Below, one piece after another: positions 34,441 through 42,934 of a stretch of DNA of 64,000 bases. How positions within the stretch are numbered: the first letter of the stretch is position 1; each line of letters opens with the position of its first letter. Below the pieces are notes generated by a model, which worked only from the letters and a program-made list of their open reading frames with translations, was not told the DNA's origin and did no database searches. Origin of the DNA: Mycobacterium florentinum. GTDB taxonomy: Bacteria > Actinomycetota > Actinomycetes > Mycobacteriales > Mycobacteriaceae. The stretch is from contig NZ_AP022576.1 of the NCBI RefSeq assembly GCF_010730355.1, positions 3,410,001-3,474,000 of the forward strand, read 5' to 3'. A program made the translations under genes and the position numbers.

Positions 34441-35634
34441 TCACGATTCGCGGCGGTCGGCGTCGGATGCGACTTCTTCAGCGGTGCCGGCGGTTTCGTC
34501 GCAGGGGTCCTCATGCCAATCGCCGAACGGGTCCGGGTAGCCGCCCCACTTCCGTGGTTGCGCCATTTCCGCGTCGGTGAGCAGCGCTCCGTACAGGGCG
34601 TCGAGAATGTCGGGGGCTTGCGCGCCGCAGGTCAACACCGTCATCGCCGTGTGCCGGTCACCGAACCGGAACTCCCATTGCAGCTCGGCGAAGAGGCGCC
34701 GTTCTGCGTCGATATCGGCCACTTCCTGCGCGGTCATGGCCGCCAGCCACTTTCCCGCGCACGCGACCCGCATGCCTGCGCCGGCCGACTCCAGCCACAT
34801 GACCTGGTCGGGCCGGCTGGCCAGCCATAGCCGGCCGCGGGCGCGCACCACGCCGGTCAGCAGCAGATCCACCGCGGCATGCAGGCGTTCCGGGTGAAAC
34901 GGGCGGCGGGCGTTGAATTCGACGATTTGCACCGCCCCGTCGGCTCCCAGTGGCGGCCGGCCCGCCAGCAGCCAGCCGTGCGGATGGTCGCTGAGGCCGC
35001 GGCGCGCGCCCTCTTCCAGGTTGGCCAGCGCCGTCTCGAGGCGCTCGATGCCCACGGTGAGGCGCGCCCGCGGAGCCAGCCTGCGCAGCACGGCCAGTGT
35101 CACGGGCTCGGGGCGGGTCAGCACCAGCACGTCGGCGAACTCGGCCTGACAGACGACGGCCTGGGCCATCGTGCGGCCGTCCCCCAGCACCGCGTCCCCG
35201 AGGGCGCGGGTTAGCCAAGTGCGGGAGTCGATGCACGTCACCACCCCGGCGATCGCCACGTCCAGGGCGGCCGGGCCGTCGGGGTAGTCGGGACCGATGC
35301 GCACCCGGACATGATTGATCGCCACGCAGATGGGCTCGGGCTCCAGCCACTCGGACAGATGCACGACGATCCGCTCGACGCCGGCATGGCGGGATAGCGT
35401 GCGCAGCAGCGCCAGCAGGTCGTTGCGGACGGTGCAGGACACGCACCCGTGCGCCAGCTCCAATGCGTCCTCGGCGGTGGTGAATTCGCCCTTGCACAAC
35501 ATGGCCGTCGTGCGCCGCACCACGTGACCGTCGAACCGATGCTCGACGACCACGGTCCCGGCCCGGCGCAGGAATGTCCCCGCCACCGCGTCGGTGTCGC
35601 CCTGACCCGCTACCAGCACCACCGGCGTCCGCAT
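34441..35634 (-). CDS. Rv0106-type CobW-like protein, Zur-controlled
   Basis: A 397-residue CobW/COG0523 homologue matching the length and sequence pattern of M. tuberculosis Rv0106 ([33 protein letters not shown], ends FGDWHEDPC). The CxCC metal motif of CobW is GCVSC here. The Walker A loop is degenerate ([12 protein letters not shown], no GKT), so GTP hydrolysis is doubtful. The ATG at 35634 has AAGGAG 5 nt upstream. A Zur box overlaps this ribosome site, so it should be expressed under zinc starvation. From memory, the counterpart linked to this ribosomal operon in M. smegmatis was described as a recruitment factor for ribosome hibernation (Mrf). Confidence 0.9.
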   Translation of the reverse strand: MRTPVVLVAGQGDTDAVAGTFLRRAGTVVVEHRFDGHVVRRTTAMLCKGEFTTAEDALELAHGCVSCTVRNDLLALLRTLSRHAGVERIVVHLSEWLEPEPICVAINHVRVRIGPDYPDGPAALDVAIAGVVTCIDSRTWLTRALGDAVLGDGRTMAQAVVCQAEFADVLVLTRPEPVTLAVLRRLAPRARLTVGIERLETALANLEEGARRGLSDHPHGWLLAGRPPLGADGAVQIVEFNARRPFHPERLHAAVDLLLTGVVRARGRLWLASRPDQVMWLESAGAGMRVACAGKWLAAMTAQEVADIDAERRLFAELQWEFRFGDRHTAMTVLTCGAQAPDILDALYGALLTDAEMAQPRKWGGYPDPFGDWHEDPCDETAGTAEEVASDADRRES

Positions 35635-35643
35635 GCCCACTCC

Positions 35644-35666
35644 TTATTGCAAATGGTTTTCAATAA
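35644..35666. promoter_or_regulatory. Zur box for the CobW-like gene
   Basis: A 23-bp near-palindrome with ends TTATTG and CAATAA and a core GCAAATGGTTTTC. It lies 9 bp upstream of the CobW-like start codon, overlapping its ribosome site and probably its promoter. It matches the A/T-rich Zur operator of mycobacteria, so zinc-loaded Zur should block transcription. Confidence 0.85.
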
Positions 35667-35698
35667 TGCCTTCGCCACGGTACAGTGCCGGACGGGGC

Positions 35699-35721
35699 TT
35701 GTCGAAAATGATTTTCAATAA
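35699..35721. promoter_or_regulatory. Zur box for the alternative ribosomal protein operon
   Basis: TTGTC-GAAAATGATTTTC-AATAA, with the perfect inner palindrome GAAAATnATTTTC, lies 25 bp upstream of the L28 start codon. It is one of two Zur boxes in the 112-bp divergent region and the better match to the mycobacterial consensus. Confidence 0.92.
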
Positions 35722-35746
35722 CCTGCTGTCGTGGAGAGGAGACGTC

Positions 35747-35983
35747 ATGCCCATGCACTGTCAGGTCACCGGCCGCACAGTGGGTTTCGGTAACGCGGTG
35801 TCGCACTCGCATCGCCGAACCAAGCGCCGGTGGTCACCCAATATCCAGACCAAGACGTATTACCTGCCGTCGGAGGGCGGGCGCGTCACGTTGCGGGTGA
35901 GCGCCAAGGGAATCAAGGTCGTCGACCGCGACGGGATCGAGGCCGTGGTCGCGCGACTGCGCCGAGAGGGTCAGCGGATCTGA
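35747..35983 (+). CDS. rpmB: Ribosomal protein L28, zinc-independent (C-) form
   Basis: A 78-residue bL28 ([20 protein letters not shown], then [19 protein letters not shown]). The zinc-binding CxxC pairs of the primary form are missing; only Cys5 remains. It replaces the zinc-containing L28 in the large subunit when zinc is scarce. ATG at 35747 with GAGAGGA upstream; a second ATG two codons later is possible. First gene of a four-gene operon with minimal spacing, directly behind a Zur box. Confidence 0.95.
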   Translation: MPMHCQVTGRTVGFGNAVSHSHRRTKRRWSPNIQTKTYYLPSEGGRVTLRVSAKGIKVVDRDGIEAVVARLRREGQRI

Positions 35984-36147
35984 TGGCTCGCAACGAGATT
36001 CGACCCATCGTGACGCTGCGCTCGACGGCGGGCACCGGATACACCTACAACACCCGCAAGAACCGGCGCAACGACCCCGACCGGCTCACGTTGCGTAAGT
36101 ACGACCCGGTGGTCCGCCGCCACGTCGAGTTCCGGGAGGAACGCTGA
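35983..36147 (+). CDS. rpmG: Ribosomal protein L33, zinc-independent (C-) form
   Basis: A 54-residue bL33 starting at an ATG that overlaps the L28 stop (TGATG). It keeps the family core [20 protein letters not shown] but has no cysteine at all, so it cannot bind zinc as the primary L33 does. Large-subunit protein, coexpressed with the other C- paralogues. Confidence 0.95.
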   Translation: MARNEIRPIVTLRSTAGTGYTYNTRKNRRNDPDRLTLRKYDPVVRRHVEFREER

Positions 36148-36453
36148 ATGGCCAAGAAATCCAAGATCGTCAAGAACGACCAGCGTCGCGCGATCGTCGC
36201 CCGCTACGCCGAACGGCGCGCCGGCCTCAAGGAGATCATCCGATCGCCGCGCAGCACACCCGAGCAGCGGCTGGCCGCACAACAGGCACTGGCCCGCCAG
36301 CCGCGCGACGCCAGCGCGGTGCGGGTACGCAACCGCGACGCGGTCGACGGTCGTCCCCGCGGGCACCTGCGCAAGTTCGGGCTGTCCCGGGTGCGGATGC
36401 GGGAGCTGGTGCATCAGGGCCAGCTTCCCGGCGTGCGGAAGGCGAGTTGGTAG
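36148..36453 (+). CDS. rpsN: Ribosomal protein S14, zinc-independent (C-) form
   Basis: A 101-residue uS14 of the long, cysteine-free type ([14 protein letters not shown], then [19 protein letters not shown] and [11 protein letters not shown]). The primary mycobacterial S14 is a short 61-residue CxxC form; this long form is its zinc-starvation substitute in the small subunit. It begins immediately after the L33 stop codon. Confidence 0.95.
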   Translation: MAKKSKIVKNDQRRAIVARYAERRAGLKEIIRSPRSTPEQRLAAQQALARQPRDASAVRVRNRDAVDGRPRGHLRKFGLSRVRMRELVHQGQLPGVRKASW

Positions 36454-36705
36454 ATGGCCGGCAAATCGAAAACCCGGCCCAGCCGGACTCAGCCGATCGA
36501 GAAGAAGCGAAACCTGCTGAGCAGCCTCGGCCTCAAGTACGTTGACTACAAAGATATTACGACGTTGCGGATGTTCATGTCCGAGCGCGGCCGAATCCGG
36601 TCCCGCCGCGTCACCGGCCTGACGGTGCAGCAACAACGGCAGGTGGCCACCGCGATCAGGAACGCCCGCGAGATGGCGCTGTTGCCTTACATCAACGAGC
36701 GCTAG
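36454..36705 (+). CDS. rpsR: Ribosomal protein S18, zinc-independent (C-) form
   Basis: An 83-residue bS18 with the conserved [20 protein letters not shown] core and [29 protein letters not shown]. The N-terminal cysteine motif of the zinc form is absent. Last gene of the Zur-controlled operon; it begins directly after the S14 stop and ends overlapping, tail to tail, the convergent reductase gene by 4 bp. Confidence 0.95.
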   Translation: MAGKSKTRPSRTQPIEKKRNLLSSLGLKYVDYKDITTLRMFMSERGRIRSRRVTGLTVQQQRQVATAIRNAREMALLPYINER

Positions 36706-38099
36706 TCGCGGATGAAACCCTTGTTGCGCATCAGCACGTCCGCGAGGAATCCGTCGTGCGGGATTTCGGGCGCGCCGTAGAAAGTCGGATGGTTTCCGCG
36801 GTAGACGTTGCTGACGGTCGGGTCACCGAGCACGCTGTCGATCAGGTCGTCGTCGCCGGTAATCACGGTAATTACCAATGAGTTTCGCAACGGCGCCAGG
36901 CCGGCCTCGCGCGACCAGGGCGACACCCACACGCAGGGGAACGGTAGTTCGATGTTGAGCCTGTCGACATCGGGCTCGGTCAACAGATGCACGGCCGGAC
37001 GCAGGGCGGCATAGCCATCACCCACCGCGGCGACGACCTGATCCGCGCCGAGCAGCGCGGTGGTGCCCGCGGCCTTCGTCGCCAGATAGTTCGCCAGCGC
37101 CTGCGCCTTTTCCACGGGCTGAGTGGGCAGGATCGCCCGCTCGTCCTCGGTGGGTAGCGGCTCGATCGTCGCCAACTTCTCGGCGATCGCCGCGGCCAGC
37201 GGGGCCGAGTCGCCCTCGTAGAGCACTGCGGTGGTGTTAACGCACGCCATACCACCGAGATTCGCGATCGAGTCAACGATCAGATCGAGGTAGTCGCGCC
37301 AATCGCGGTCGGCGGTGATCAGGAGCTTGGCGCGGCCCGGCCCGTTCACCATCACCGTCGGATCGGCGGCGTATTTGTCGACGACGTCCTGGCCGCCGTA
37401 CACCATGGCGAGATCGGCGCGGCGGATGATCTCGTCGGCGCCACCATGATCGGTGGGCAGAAATACGACGTCCTCGGGCCGAAATCCCGCTTGGCGCAAA
37501 GCGCTAACGAGCCGGTGCCCGGTGAAGGGTTCGCGTCGCGACGGGCGCACCGCGACCCGGTAGCCCAGGGCGAGTGCTTGCGGCCACAGGCCGTGTACCC
37601 CCGGGCCGTTGCCCGCGGCGTGCACGGCGAACACCTCGCCGCGCCGCGTCCAGACCGCACTGCCGGCGCGGGTGCGTTCCTCGCGCCAGTCGCGGACCGC
37701 GCCGATCGGCTGGGCCGGGCGCACCGCGTCGAATGCGTGGGCAACGGCGCCCGCCACATTGCGGGCCCCGGCGCGGGTGACCACGATCGGCACTCCCGAA
37801 ATCCGGCTGGCGAGTTCGACATACGCGTCGAAGCCCAGGCCGCCGATTTCCCCGGTCGCAAAGATATCGGCCGCGGCAGCCAATGCCTTTTCCCGCTCCG
37901 CGACCGGCAGCGGCGCGACCTTGCGCTGCGCACCGATGGTGCGCGATACATACAGCGGCGCCACCTTACTCAGCTCGGCGACCGGTACCCCGGCGGTGCT
38001 GGTGACAATTTCGCGGTTGCGGGTCCGGTACTCGCCGCTGGGCCCCAGCGCGTCCAGCAATACCAGGTCGGTTGTCACACTTGGAGTTTCGCCGGTCAC
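36702..38099 (-). CDS. Acyl-CoA/acyl-adenylate reductase-like protein (LuxC / ALDH superfamily)
   Basis: A 465-residue protein of the aldehyde dehydrogenase superfamily in the LuxC/EhpG-like acyl reductase branch. The likely nucleophile is the Cys of [11 protein letters not shown] (about 283), with a nucleotide-site segment [18 protein letters not shown] and [19 protein letters not shown] near 38099. It lies 1 bp from an adenylating LuxE/PaaK-like gene, which suggests a two-protein acid reductase: acid to acyl intermediate to aldehyde. The substrate is not visible. It is distinct from the one-piece mycobacterial carboxylic acid reductase (CAR). Confidence 0.78.
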   Translation of the reverse strand: MTGETPSVTTDLVLLDALGPSGEYRTRNREIVTSTAGVPVAELSKVAPLYVSRTIGAQRKVAPLPVAEREKALAAAADIFATGEIGGLGFDAYVELASRISGVPIVVTRAGARNVAGAVAHAFDAVRPAQPIGAVRDWREERTRAGSAVWTRRGEVFAVHAAGNGPGVHGLWPQALALGYRVAVRPSRREPFTGHRLVSALRQAGFRPEDVVFLPTDHGGADEIIRRADLAMVYGGQDVVDKYAADPTVMVNGPGRAKLLITADRDWRDYLDLIVDSIANLGGMACVNTTAVLYEGDSAPLAAAIAEKLATIEPLPTEDERAILPTQPVEKAQALANYLATKAAGTTALLGADQVVAAVGDGYAALRPAVHLLTEPDVDRLNIELPFPCVWVSPWSREAGLAPLRNSLVITVITGDDDLIDSVLGDPTVSNVYRGNHPTFYGAPEIPHDGFLADVLMRNKGFIRD

Positions 38100-38100
38100 C

Positions 38101-39192
38101 TCAGTACACGCCCTCGATGACGGCCTCGCCCTCGAAGGTGGTGACCGGCCGTACCGCGCTGACCGAATCGCTGAGTTGCCCAGCGGGGCCCGGCATCCGG
38201 ATCGCCATGTCGCGTTCCAGGTTGTTCGGCAGGAACATGCCCTTGCTGATGTGGTTCATCACCACCTGGCCGAGCTCACCGTAGGGCACCTGCTCTCCGG
38301 TGTCGGGATCGATCACCCAGAACACGACGTAGGGCGTGCGCGGGTCGAAAACGAATGCGTCGCCCTCGATTCGGGTGACCGCCTGCGACAGAATCATGGT
38401 GCTGCCGAACGCCATCGTGATGGTCGTCTCGGGGAAGATGTCGCGCAGCAGGTCCAGCGTGTCGGCGTCCGCGTGCGCACCGCTGAGCAACAGGTAACGA
38501 ATCTTGGCGTTCACCAAGTCCACCAAGTCGTCGTTGCGGGCAATCGCCTCCAGCAACGGCGGGGTGGCGTGCAGGTTCGCGACGTTCTGCGTCTGCAGAA
38601 CGTGCACCGCCTGCTCGAGGACGTGGTCGACATAGGCCGCCACTTCACCGACGGCATTGCGCGCGGCGATCTTCTTCACCCAGCGGGGATCGATGTCGAT
38701 CGCGTGAAACGCCGAGCCGAGCCGCTCGGCGACCAGCCGCGAGAAAAACCCGACGCCGTGCGGGCCGCTCGGCATCAGGCACAGGAAGCCCTGGCCCCGT
38801 CGAAAGCCGCCGCCGGCGAAGTCCTCGGTTTGCCATTCGATGACTTGCGCGACCCAATCCGGAAGTTGCGCAGTACGTTTCGGCGCCCCGGTGGTGCCAC
38901 CGGATTCGAAAACCTGCGGCACCGGAGGCGGTGAGCCGTACCCGCGCGGGATCAGATCTTCGACCGGCACATTGCGCAGCTCGCTGAGCAGGTTCGGAAA
39001 CAACCGCAAATCGGTGAAGGTCTTGATATCGGTCAACGGGTCGAAGTCCAGCGTCTTGGCAATCCGCAGCCAAAAGGCCGAGCCGGTGTCCTCGCCGAAG
39101 TGCCAGGCGATCGCCGTGCGCAGGAACGCGTCGACGTCGTCGACCGGTGCCGATCTCGGGACGTCCAACAACGAAAAGTCGATATCGGCCAT
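38101..39192 (-). CDS. LuxE/PaaK-like adenylate-forming enzyme
   Basis: A 363-residue adenylate-forming protein resembling LuxE acyl-protein synthetases, PaaK and the phenazine-pathway enzyme EhpF. The phosphate loop is FESGGTTGAPKR (about 113-124), an adenine-site region is AFGSTMIL, and the ligase-like segment ends with NNLERDMAIRMPG. It lacks the full C-terminal ANL domain, as LuxE-like proteins do. The ATG at 39192 is chosen because the conserved part starts there. Paired with the reductase downstream, it should activate a carboxylic acid for reduction. Confidence 0.8.
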   Translation of the reverse strand: MADIDFSLLDVPRSAPVDDVDAFLRTAIAWHFGEDTGSAFWLRIAKTLDFDPLTDIKTFTDLRLFPNLLSELRNVPVEDLIPRGYGSPPPVPQVFESGGTTGAPKRTAQLPDWVAQVIEWQTEDFAGGGFRRGQGFLCLMPSGPHGVGFFSRLVAERLGSAFHAIDIDPRWVKKIAARNAVGEVAAYVDHVLEQAVHVLQTQNVANLHATPPLLEAIARNDDLVDLVNAKIRYLLLSGAHADADTLDLLRDIFPETTITMAFGSTMILSQAVTRIEGDAFVFDPRTPYVVFWVIDPDTGEQVPYGELGQVVMNHISKGMFLPNNLERDMAIRMPGPAGQLSDSVSAVRPVTTFEGEAVIEGVY

Positions 39193-39308
39193 GCCACCGA
39201 TCCTGTCGCATGCCGGTCCCGCCCGCCAAGCTGGCTGCGGTCTCGCCGGGCATACAGCGACTGAACGTTGGTCCATGCCGCGGCGAATTCCGGGTTACCG
39301 CAAGGGTT

Positions 39309-40082
39309 TCACTTGCCCGTGCCGCCCAGCCAGGCCGTGATCGCCTCGTTGAAGGCCGGATAGATGTCCTGATAGGTACCGTCGCGTTCGGCGAACCGGA
39401 AATTCTTGACGCGCTCCACCACGATCTCCTCGGCCTGCGGCTCGGATCGCAACAGGGCCATCGTCTCGGCGACGTAGTCGTCCAGCGGCATCGCCCGCGG
39501 GTCGAATCCGCGCTCGCCCTGCAGCGCGGTCTGCACATGCGGCGGAATGATCTCGATGACCTGCACCGCGGTGTCGCGAAGCTGGAAGCGCAGCGACTGG
39601 GTGTAGGAGTGCAGTGCGGCCTTGGAGGCGCAGTAGGTCGGTGTGAGCGCACTGGGCATGAACGCCAGGCCCGACGTGACGTTCAGGATCGCCGCGCGCG
39701 GCTTTCGCAGCAGCGCCGGCAACAACGTCGAGATGAGCCGGATCGGGCCCATCAGGTTGATCGCGATGCTCTGCTCCGCCGCGCCGGCGTTGCTGGCGGT
39801 GAGATCCTCGACGCGCTGCGTCCCGGCGTTGTTGACCAGGACGTTGAAGTCCGGATAGCGGTCTGTCAGCTCGACGGCGAACCGCCTGACATCGGCCGCG
39901 TCGGATTGATCCAGCGACAGGTAGCCGATACCGGGGTTTGCCTCGACGACGGCCTGCAGCAGCGCACGACGGCGGCCCGCGATCACTACCTGGTTGCCGA
40001 GCCGGTGCAACGACTCCGCCAAACCGCGGCCGATTCCGGTGCCGCCGCCAGTGACCAGCACGGTATTGCCCGTCATTTGCAT
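39309..40082 (-). CDS. Short-chain dehydrogenase (DltE-like)
   Basis: A 257-residue SDR: TGGGTGIGRGLA, NNAGTQR, NVTSGLA and YCASK, with the DltE-type tail (YVAETMALLRSEPQAEEIVVERVKNFRFAERDG). The ATG at 40082 has GAGGAG 7 nt upstream. It is transcribed ahead of the adenylating enzyme and the reductase, separated by 116 bp. If the three work together it could reduce the aldehyde to an alcohol or act on the acid before activation. Confidence 0.85.
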   Translation of the reverse strand: MQMTGNTVLVTGGGTGIGRGLAESLHRLGNQVVIAGRRRALLQAVVEANPGIGYLSLDQSDAADVRRFAVELTDRYPDFNVLVNNAGTQRVEDLTASNAGAAEQSIAINLMGPIRLISTLLPALLRKPRAAILNVTSGLAFMPSALTPTYCASKAALHSYTQSLRFQLRDTAVQVIEIIPPHVQTALQGERGFDPRAMPLDDYVAETMALLRSEPQAEEIVVERVKNFRFAERDGTYQDIYPAFNEAITAWLGGTGK

Positions 40083-40130
40083 GCTTGTGCTCCTCACGCT
40101 CGGGGCTGACGTAGCGCAATGCCCCAATCT

Positions 40131-40150
40131 ACTGTGGCGCAGCCCACAGT
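40131..40150. promoter_or_regulatory. Inverted repeat, candidate operator between divergent genes
   Basis: ACTGTGG-CGCAGC-CCACAGT has perfect 7-bp arms around a 6-bp spacer. It lies 48 bp upstream of the SDR start and 130 bp upstream of the amidohydrolase start. No adjacent regulator gene points to the protein that would bind it. The AT-rich stretch just to its right (40180-40225) may hold the promoters. Confidence 0.5.
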
Positions 40151-40280
40151 TTCCGACCCGTACGTGGTCAGCTCGTATGCGCGAAAAACATACTTGCCAT
40201 ACAAGACATTCATTTCACAAATAATGGGGCGGGGCGCAGAGTCGAAGGGAGACAGAGCAATCCGACAGTGAGGAAATCCG

Positions 40281-41270
40281 ATGCGGTACGTCGCCCTAGA
40301 GGAAGCCTTTTTCATCCCCGAGCTGGCCGAGCGCCAGCCCACCACGCAGCATCAGCAGCTACAGAAGCGCATGACGCCGGAATGCGCCCGGCGCTGCGCG
40401 CTCCGGCTGCCCGACCTGGGCGAGCACCGGCTGGCCGAGATGGACGACGCCGGCATCGACATTCAGGTGCTCTCCCTGACGTCTCCCGGTCTGCAGGTCG
40501 ACATCGACGCCGAACGGGCCCGCGACAACGCGCGCTTCGCCAACGACCACCTGGCGAAGGCGATCAGTGAAAATCCGGATCGATTCCGCGGATTCGCGGC
40601 GTTGCCCCTGCAGGATCCCGCCGCCGCGGTGGCCGAGCTGGAACGCGCCGTAACCCAGGACGGCTTCTGCGGCGCCCTGGTCAATGACTGCATCACCGGA
40701 CCCGGTGGCCGTTACCTGGATGCACCCGAATACGACGAGCTGTGGGCGGCGCTGGAATCCCTGGGCGTGCCGCTGTATCTGCACCCCGGCGCACCACCGG
40801 CCGATCACTGGAAGGTCATCGAGGGGCGACCGGAGCTGTACGGCGCGACCTGGAGCTGGGCCGCCGAGGTCAGCGGTCATGCGCTGCGGATCCTGTTCAG
40901 CGGCGTGTTCGACCGGCATCCGTCCGCGACCATGATTCTGGGCCACATGGGTGAATTCCTGCCGTTTCAGCGCAGCCGAATCGACTCCCGGTTCGCGTCG
41001 ACGTCACATTCGACGACCAGCACGCTGCAGCGCGCGCCGTCGGCCTACCTCGGCACCAACATCGTCTTCACCAACAGTGGCGTGTTTTCACCGGCGGTGA
41101 TGCTGGGAGCCGTGCTGGAGGTCGGCGCCGACGCGCTGATGTTCTCCATCGACTATCCGTACGAGTCCTCTTACGACGCGGTCCGGGGATTCGAGCAGAC
41201 GACGCTGTCCGCCGGCGACCGAGAGAAGATCGCGCACGGCAATGCCGAACGGCTGCTGCGGATCGCCTAG
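40281..41270 (+). CDS. Amidohydrolase family 2 (ACMSD/resorcylate decarboxylase-like)
   Basis: A 329-residue TIM-barrel protein related to gamma-resorcylate and ACMS decarboxylases. Seen motifs: YLHPGAP (metal His), LGHMGEFLPF, and SIDYPYES with the catalytic Asp. The N-terminal metal motif reads ALEEAF, whereas gamma-resorcylate decarboxylase has LEEHF, so one metal-binding His is Ala. The usual reaction of the group is non-oxidative decarboxylation of aromatic acids, or hydrolysis. GAGGA lies 8 nt before the ATG. It overlaps the convergent DUF2236 gene by 4 bp. Confidence 0.85.
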   Translation: MRYVALEEAFFIPELAERQPTTQHQQLQKRMTPECARRCALRLPDLGEHRLAEMDDAGIDIQVLSLTSPGLQVDIDAERARDNARFANDHLAKAISENPDRFRGFAALPLQDPAAAVAELERAVTQDGFCGALVNDCITGPGGRYLDAPEYDELWAALESLGVPLYLHPGAPPADHWKVIEGRPELYGATWSWAAEVSGHALRILFSGVFDRHPSATMILGHMGEFLPFQRSRIDSRFASTSHSTTSTLQRAPSAYLGTNIVFTNSGVFSPAVMLGAVLEVGADALMFSIDYPYESSYDAVRGFEQTTLSAGDREKIAHGNAERLLRIA

Positions 41271-42211
41271 CCGGCGCGGTTGTGCAGCCGGCGCGGGTCA
41301 ACGCCCGCCCGGCGCCACGCCGTCACCGCCCACGGCGTGTACAGGAACCAGAGCGGCAACCGGTTGAGCACCGGATTCAACGCGCGCACGACGGCGGCGA
41401 ATCGCTGAAACCGCTTCTCCTTCTTGGTATCCCACTCCAGCCGGCACACGTCGCGCATCTGCGGCGGCATGGTTCCGACCAGCACGAGGCGAGTGTAAGC
41501 GTTCAGCGGCGCGGACAGGATCTTCCACAGCGGCTTGGGCATCCAGCGCGGTCCCGGAATCCCCTTGCGGATATAGCCGGTGCCGTACAGGACGGTCTTG
41601 TGCGGCACGAACCGCTCGAGCATGTCGTCCCAATAGGTGACGAAGTCGGCGTAGGTCTCCGGTTGGCCGCGCCCGCTGACGCCGTAGAGGCTGTACCAGA
41701 CCTTGCCTTCGCTGAAGATCTGTTCCTTCTCGGCGTCCGACAGCCGCCGGATGAACATGTCGGTGTTGTAGATGACCTGGTCGACGAAAGTGGCGTGCGC
41801 CCAATAGAACAACTCGGGATTCAGGGCGTGATACCGGGAGCCGTCGCTGATGGTGCCTTTGATCGGTTTGTGGAAGTCGCGGACCTTGCGACCCCACTCG
41901 TGTGGGTTGTCGGAGTAGACGGTCTTCATCAGCGGCGGTGCGGTTCGCTTGGCCCGGCCCAACGTGTCGCTGAAGATCACCGAGTGATCGAGCACGCCCT
42001 GGGCAAGCTGCTCGATGCAGTTCTCGACGCCGGCGACGCGCTGAAACCCGAAGAATTGCGTCCGGTGATCGCCGTAGAACTTCCAGATCAGCGAGTCTGG
42101 CCCCAGCCGCGGCGCGGTCTCGGCAATCTCGTCGTCGACCGGCATCGGGACCGCTTCGCGCACGCCGACGTCAAAACTCGGGCCGGCCAACTCGTCGTGC
42201 TGGGCGGTCAT
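41267..42211 (-). CDS. DUF2236 oxygenase-like protein (latex-clearing protein/MpaB superfamily)
   Basis: A 314-residue member of the DUF2236 family, which includes the heme-b rubber oxygenase Lcp and MpaB. The signature IKGTISDGSRYHALNPELFYWAHATFVDQ segment is present, with the His and Asp/Arg pattern of the family (GxxxDGxRYHAxxPxxxxWxH). The ATG at 42211 is preceded by GGAGG at 5 nt; a GTG two codons earlier overlaps that site. Mycobacteria carry many paralogues of unknown substrate. It is divergent from a TetR gene that probably controls it. Confidence 0.87.
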   Translation of the reverse strand: MTAQHDELAGPSFDVGVREAVPMPVDDEIAETAPRLGPDSLIWKFYGDHRTQFFGFQRVAGVENCIEQLAQGVLDHSVIFSDTLGRAKRTAPPLMKTVYSDNPHEWGRKVRDFHKPIKGTISDGSRYHALNPELFYWAHATFVDQVIYNTDMFIRRLSDAEKEQIFSEGKVWYSLYGVSGRGQPETYADFVTYWDDMLERFVPHKTVLYGTGYIRKGIPGPRWMPKPLWKILSAPLNAYTRLVLVGTMPPQMRDVCRLEWDTKKEKRFQRFAAVVRALNPVLNRLPLWFLYTPWAVTAWRRAGVDPRRLHNRAG

Positions 42212-42314
42212 GCCCACCTCCCCCGAAGCAACCGCCGTGAAGCAGTGACACGAAAGTGTATCTTTGTTTCAGGCTAGCATTCATCCGCCGAGGTTGCCGT
42301 GGGGGTCGTGATTC

Positions 42315-42914
42315 ATGCAGAGCAGCAGCCTCCGAGGCGATGTCGACCAAATCGCCGATGTCGACCGGACCATCCTGGACACCGCGCGAGCGGTCTTCGA
42401 GACCTACGGTGTGCGCCGGGCGAACATCGAGGACGTCGCCGCCCGGGCCGGGGTCAGCCGCAGCACCATCTACCGGCGTTTTCCCACCAAGGACGACCTG
42501 GTCGAACGGGTAGTGCGCCACGAGGGTGAACTTTTCTTCGCCACCCTGGACCGTGCCACCGCGGGCTGCACTCCGGGCGAAGCGGTGATCGAGGCGTTCA
42601 CGCTGGGCGTGCGCCTGGTCCAGGACTCACCGCTGTACTCCCGCATCGTGGAAAGCGAACCCGAGCTGTTCGGCCTCTTCTCCCGGTCGCACGTCTTCCC
42701 GATCAGCCAGTTCGCCGACGGAATCGCGCACACCCTGCGCAGATGCGGGGCCGACATTCCCGAGGCCGACCTGGCCAACATCGCCGATGTCCTGCTGCGC
42801 GTGGCATTGGGCATCATCGTCTTCCCCACCGACCGGCTCGACATCTCCGATCACGCCGCTGTCCGGCGGTACGCCGCCCGCTATCTGGTGCCCATCATCG
42901 GCGACTTGTCGTAG
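42315..42914 (+). CDS. TetR-family transcriptional regulator
   Basis: A 199-residue regulator with an N-terminal TetR helix-turn-helix (ILDTARAVFETYGVRRANIE, then VAARAGVSRSTIYRRFPTKDD) and an all-helical ligand domain. It faces the DUF2236 gene across 103 bp, the usual set-up for local repression. The gap contains TGACACGAAAGTGTA (42246-42260), a weak palindrome that might be its operator. Confidence 0.9.
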   Translation: MQSSSLRGDVDQIADVDRTILDTARAVFETYGVRRANIEDVAARAGVSRSTIYRRFPTKDDLVERVVRHEGELFFATLDRATAGCTPGEAVIEAFTLGVRLVQDSPLYSRIVESEPELFGLFSRSHVFPISQFADGIAHTLRRCGADIPEADLANIADVLLRVALGIIVFPTDRLDISDHAAVRRYAARYLVPIIGDLS

Positions 42915-42934
42915 CCCTGCATTAGCCTGGTGTC

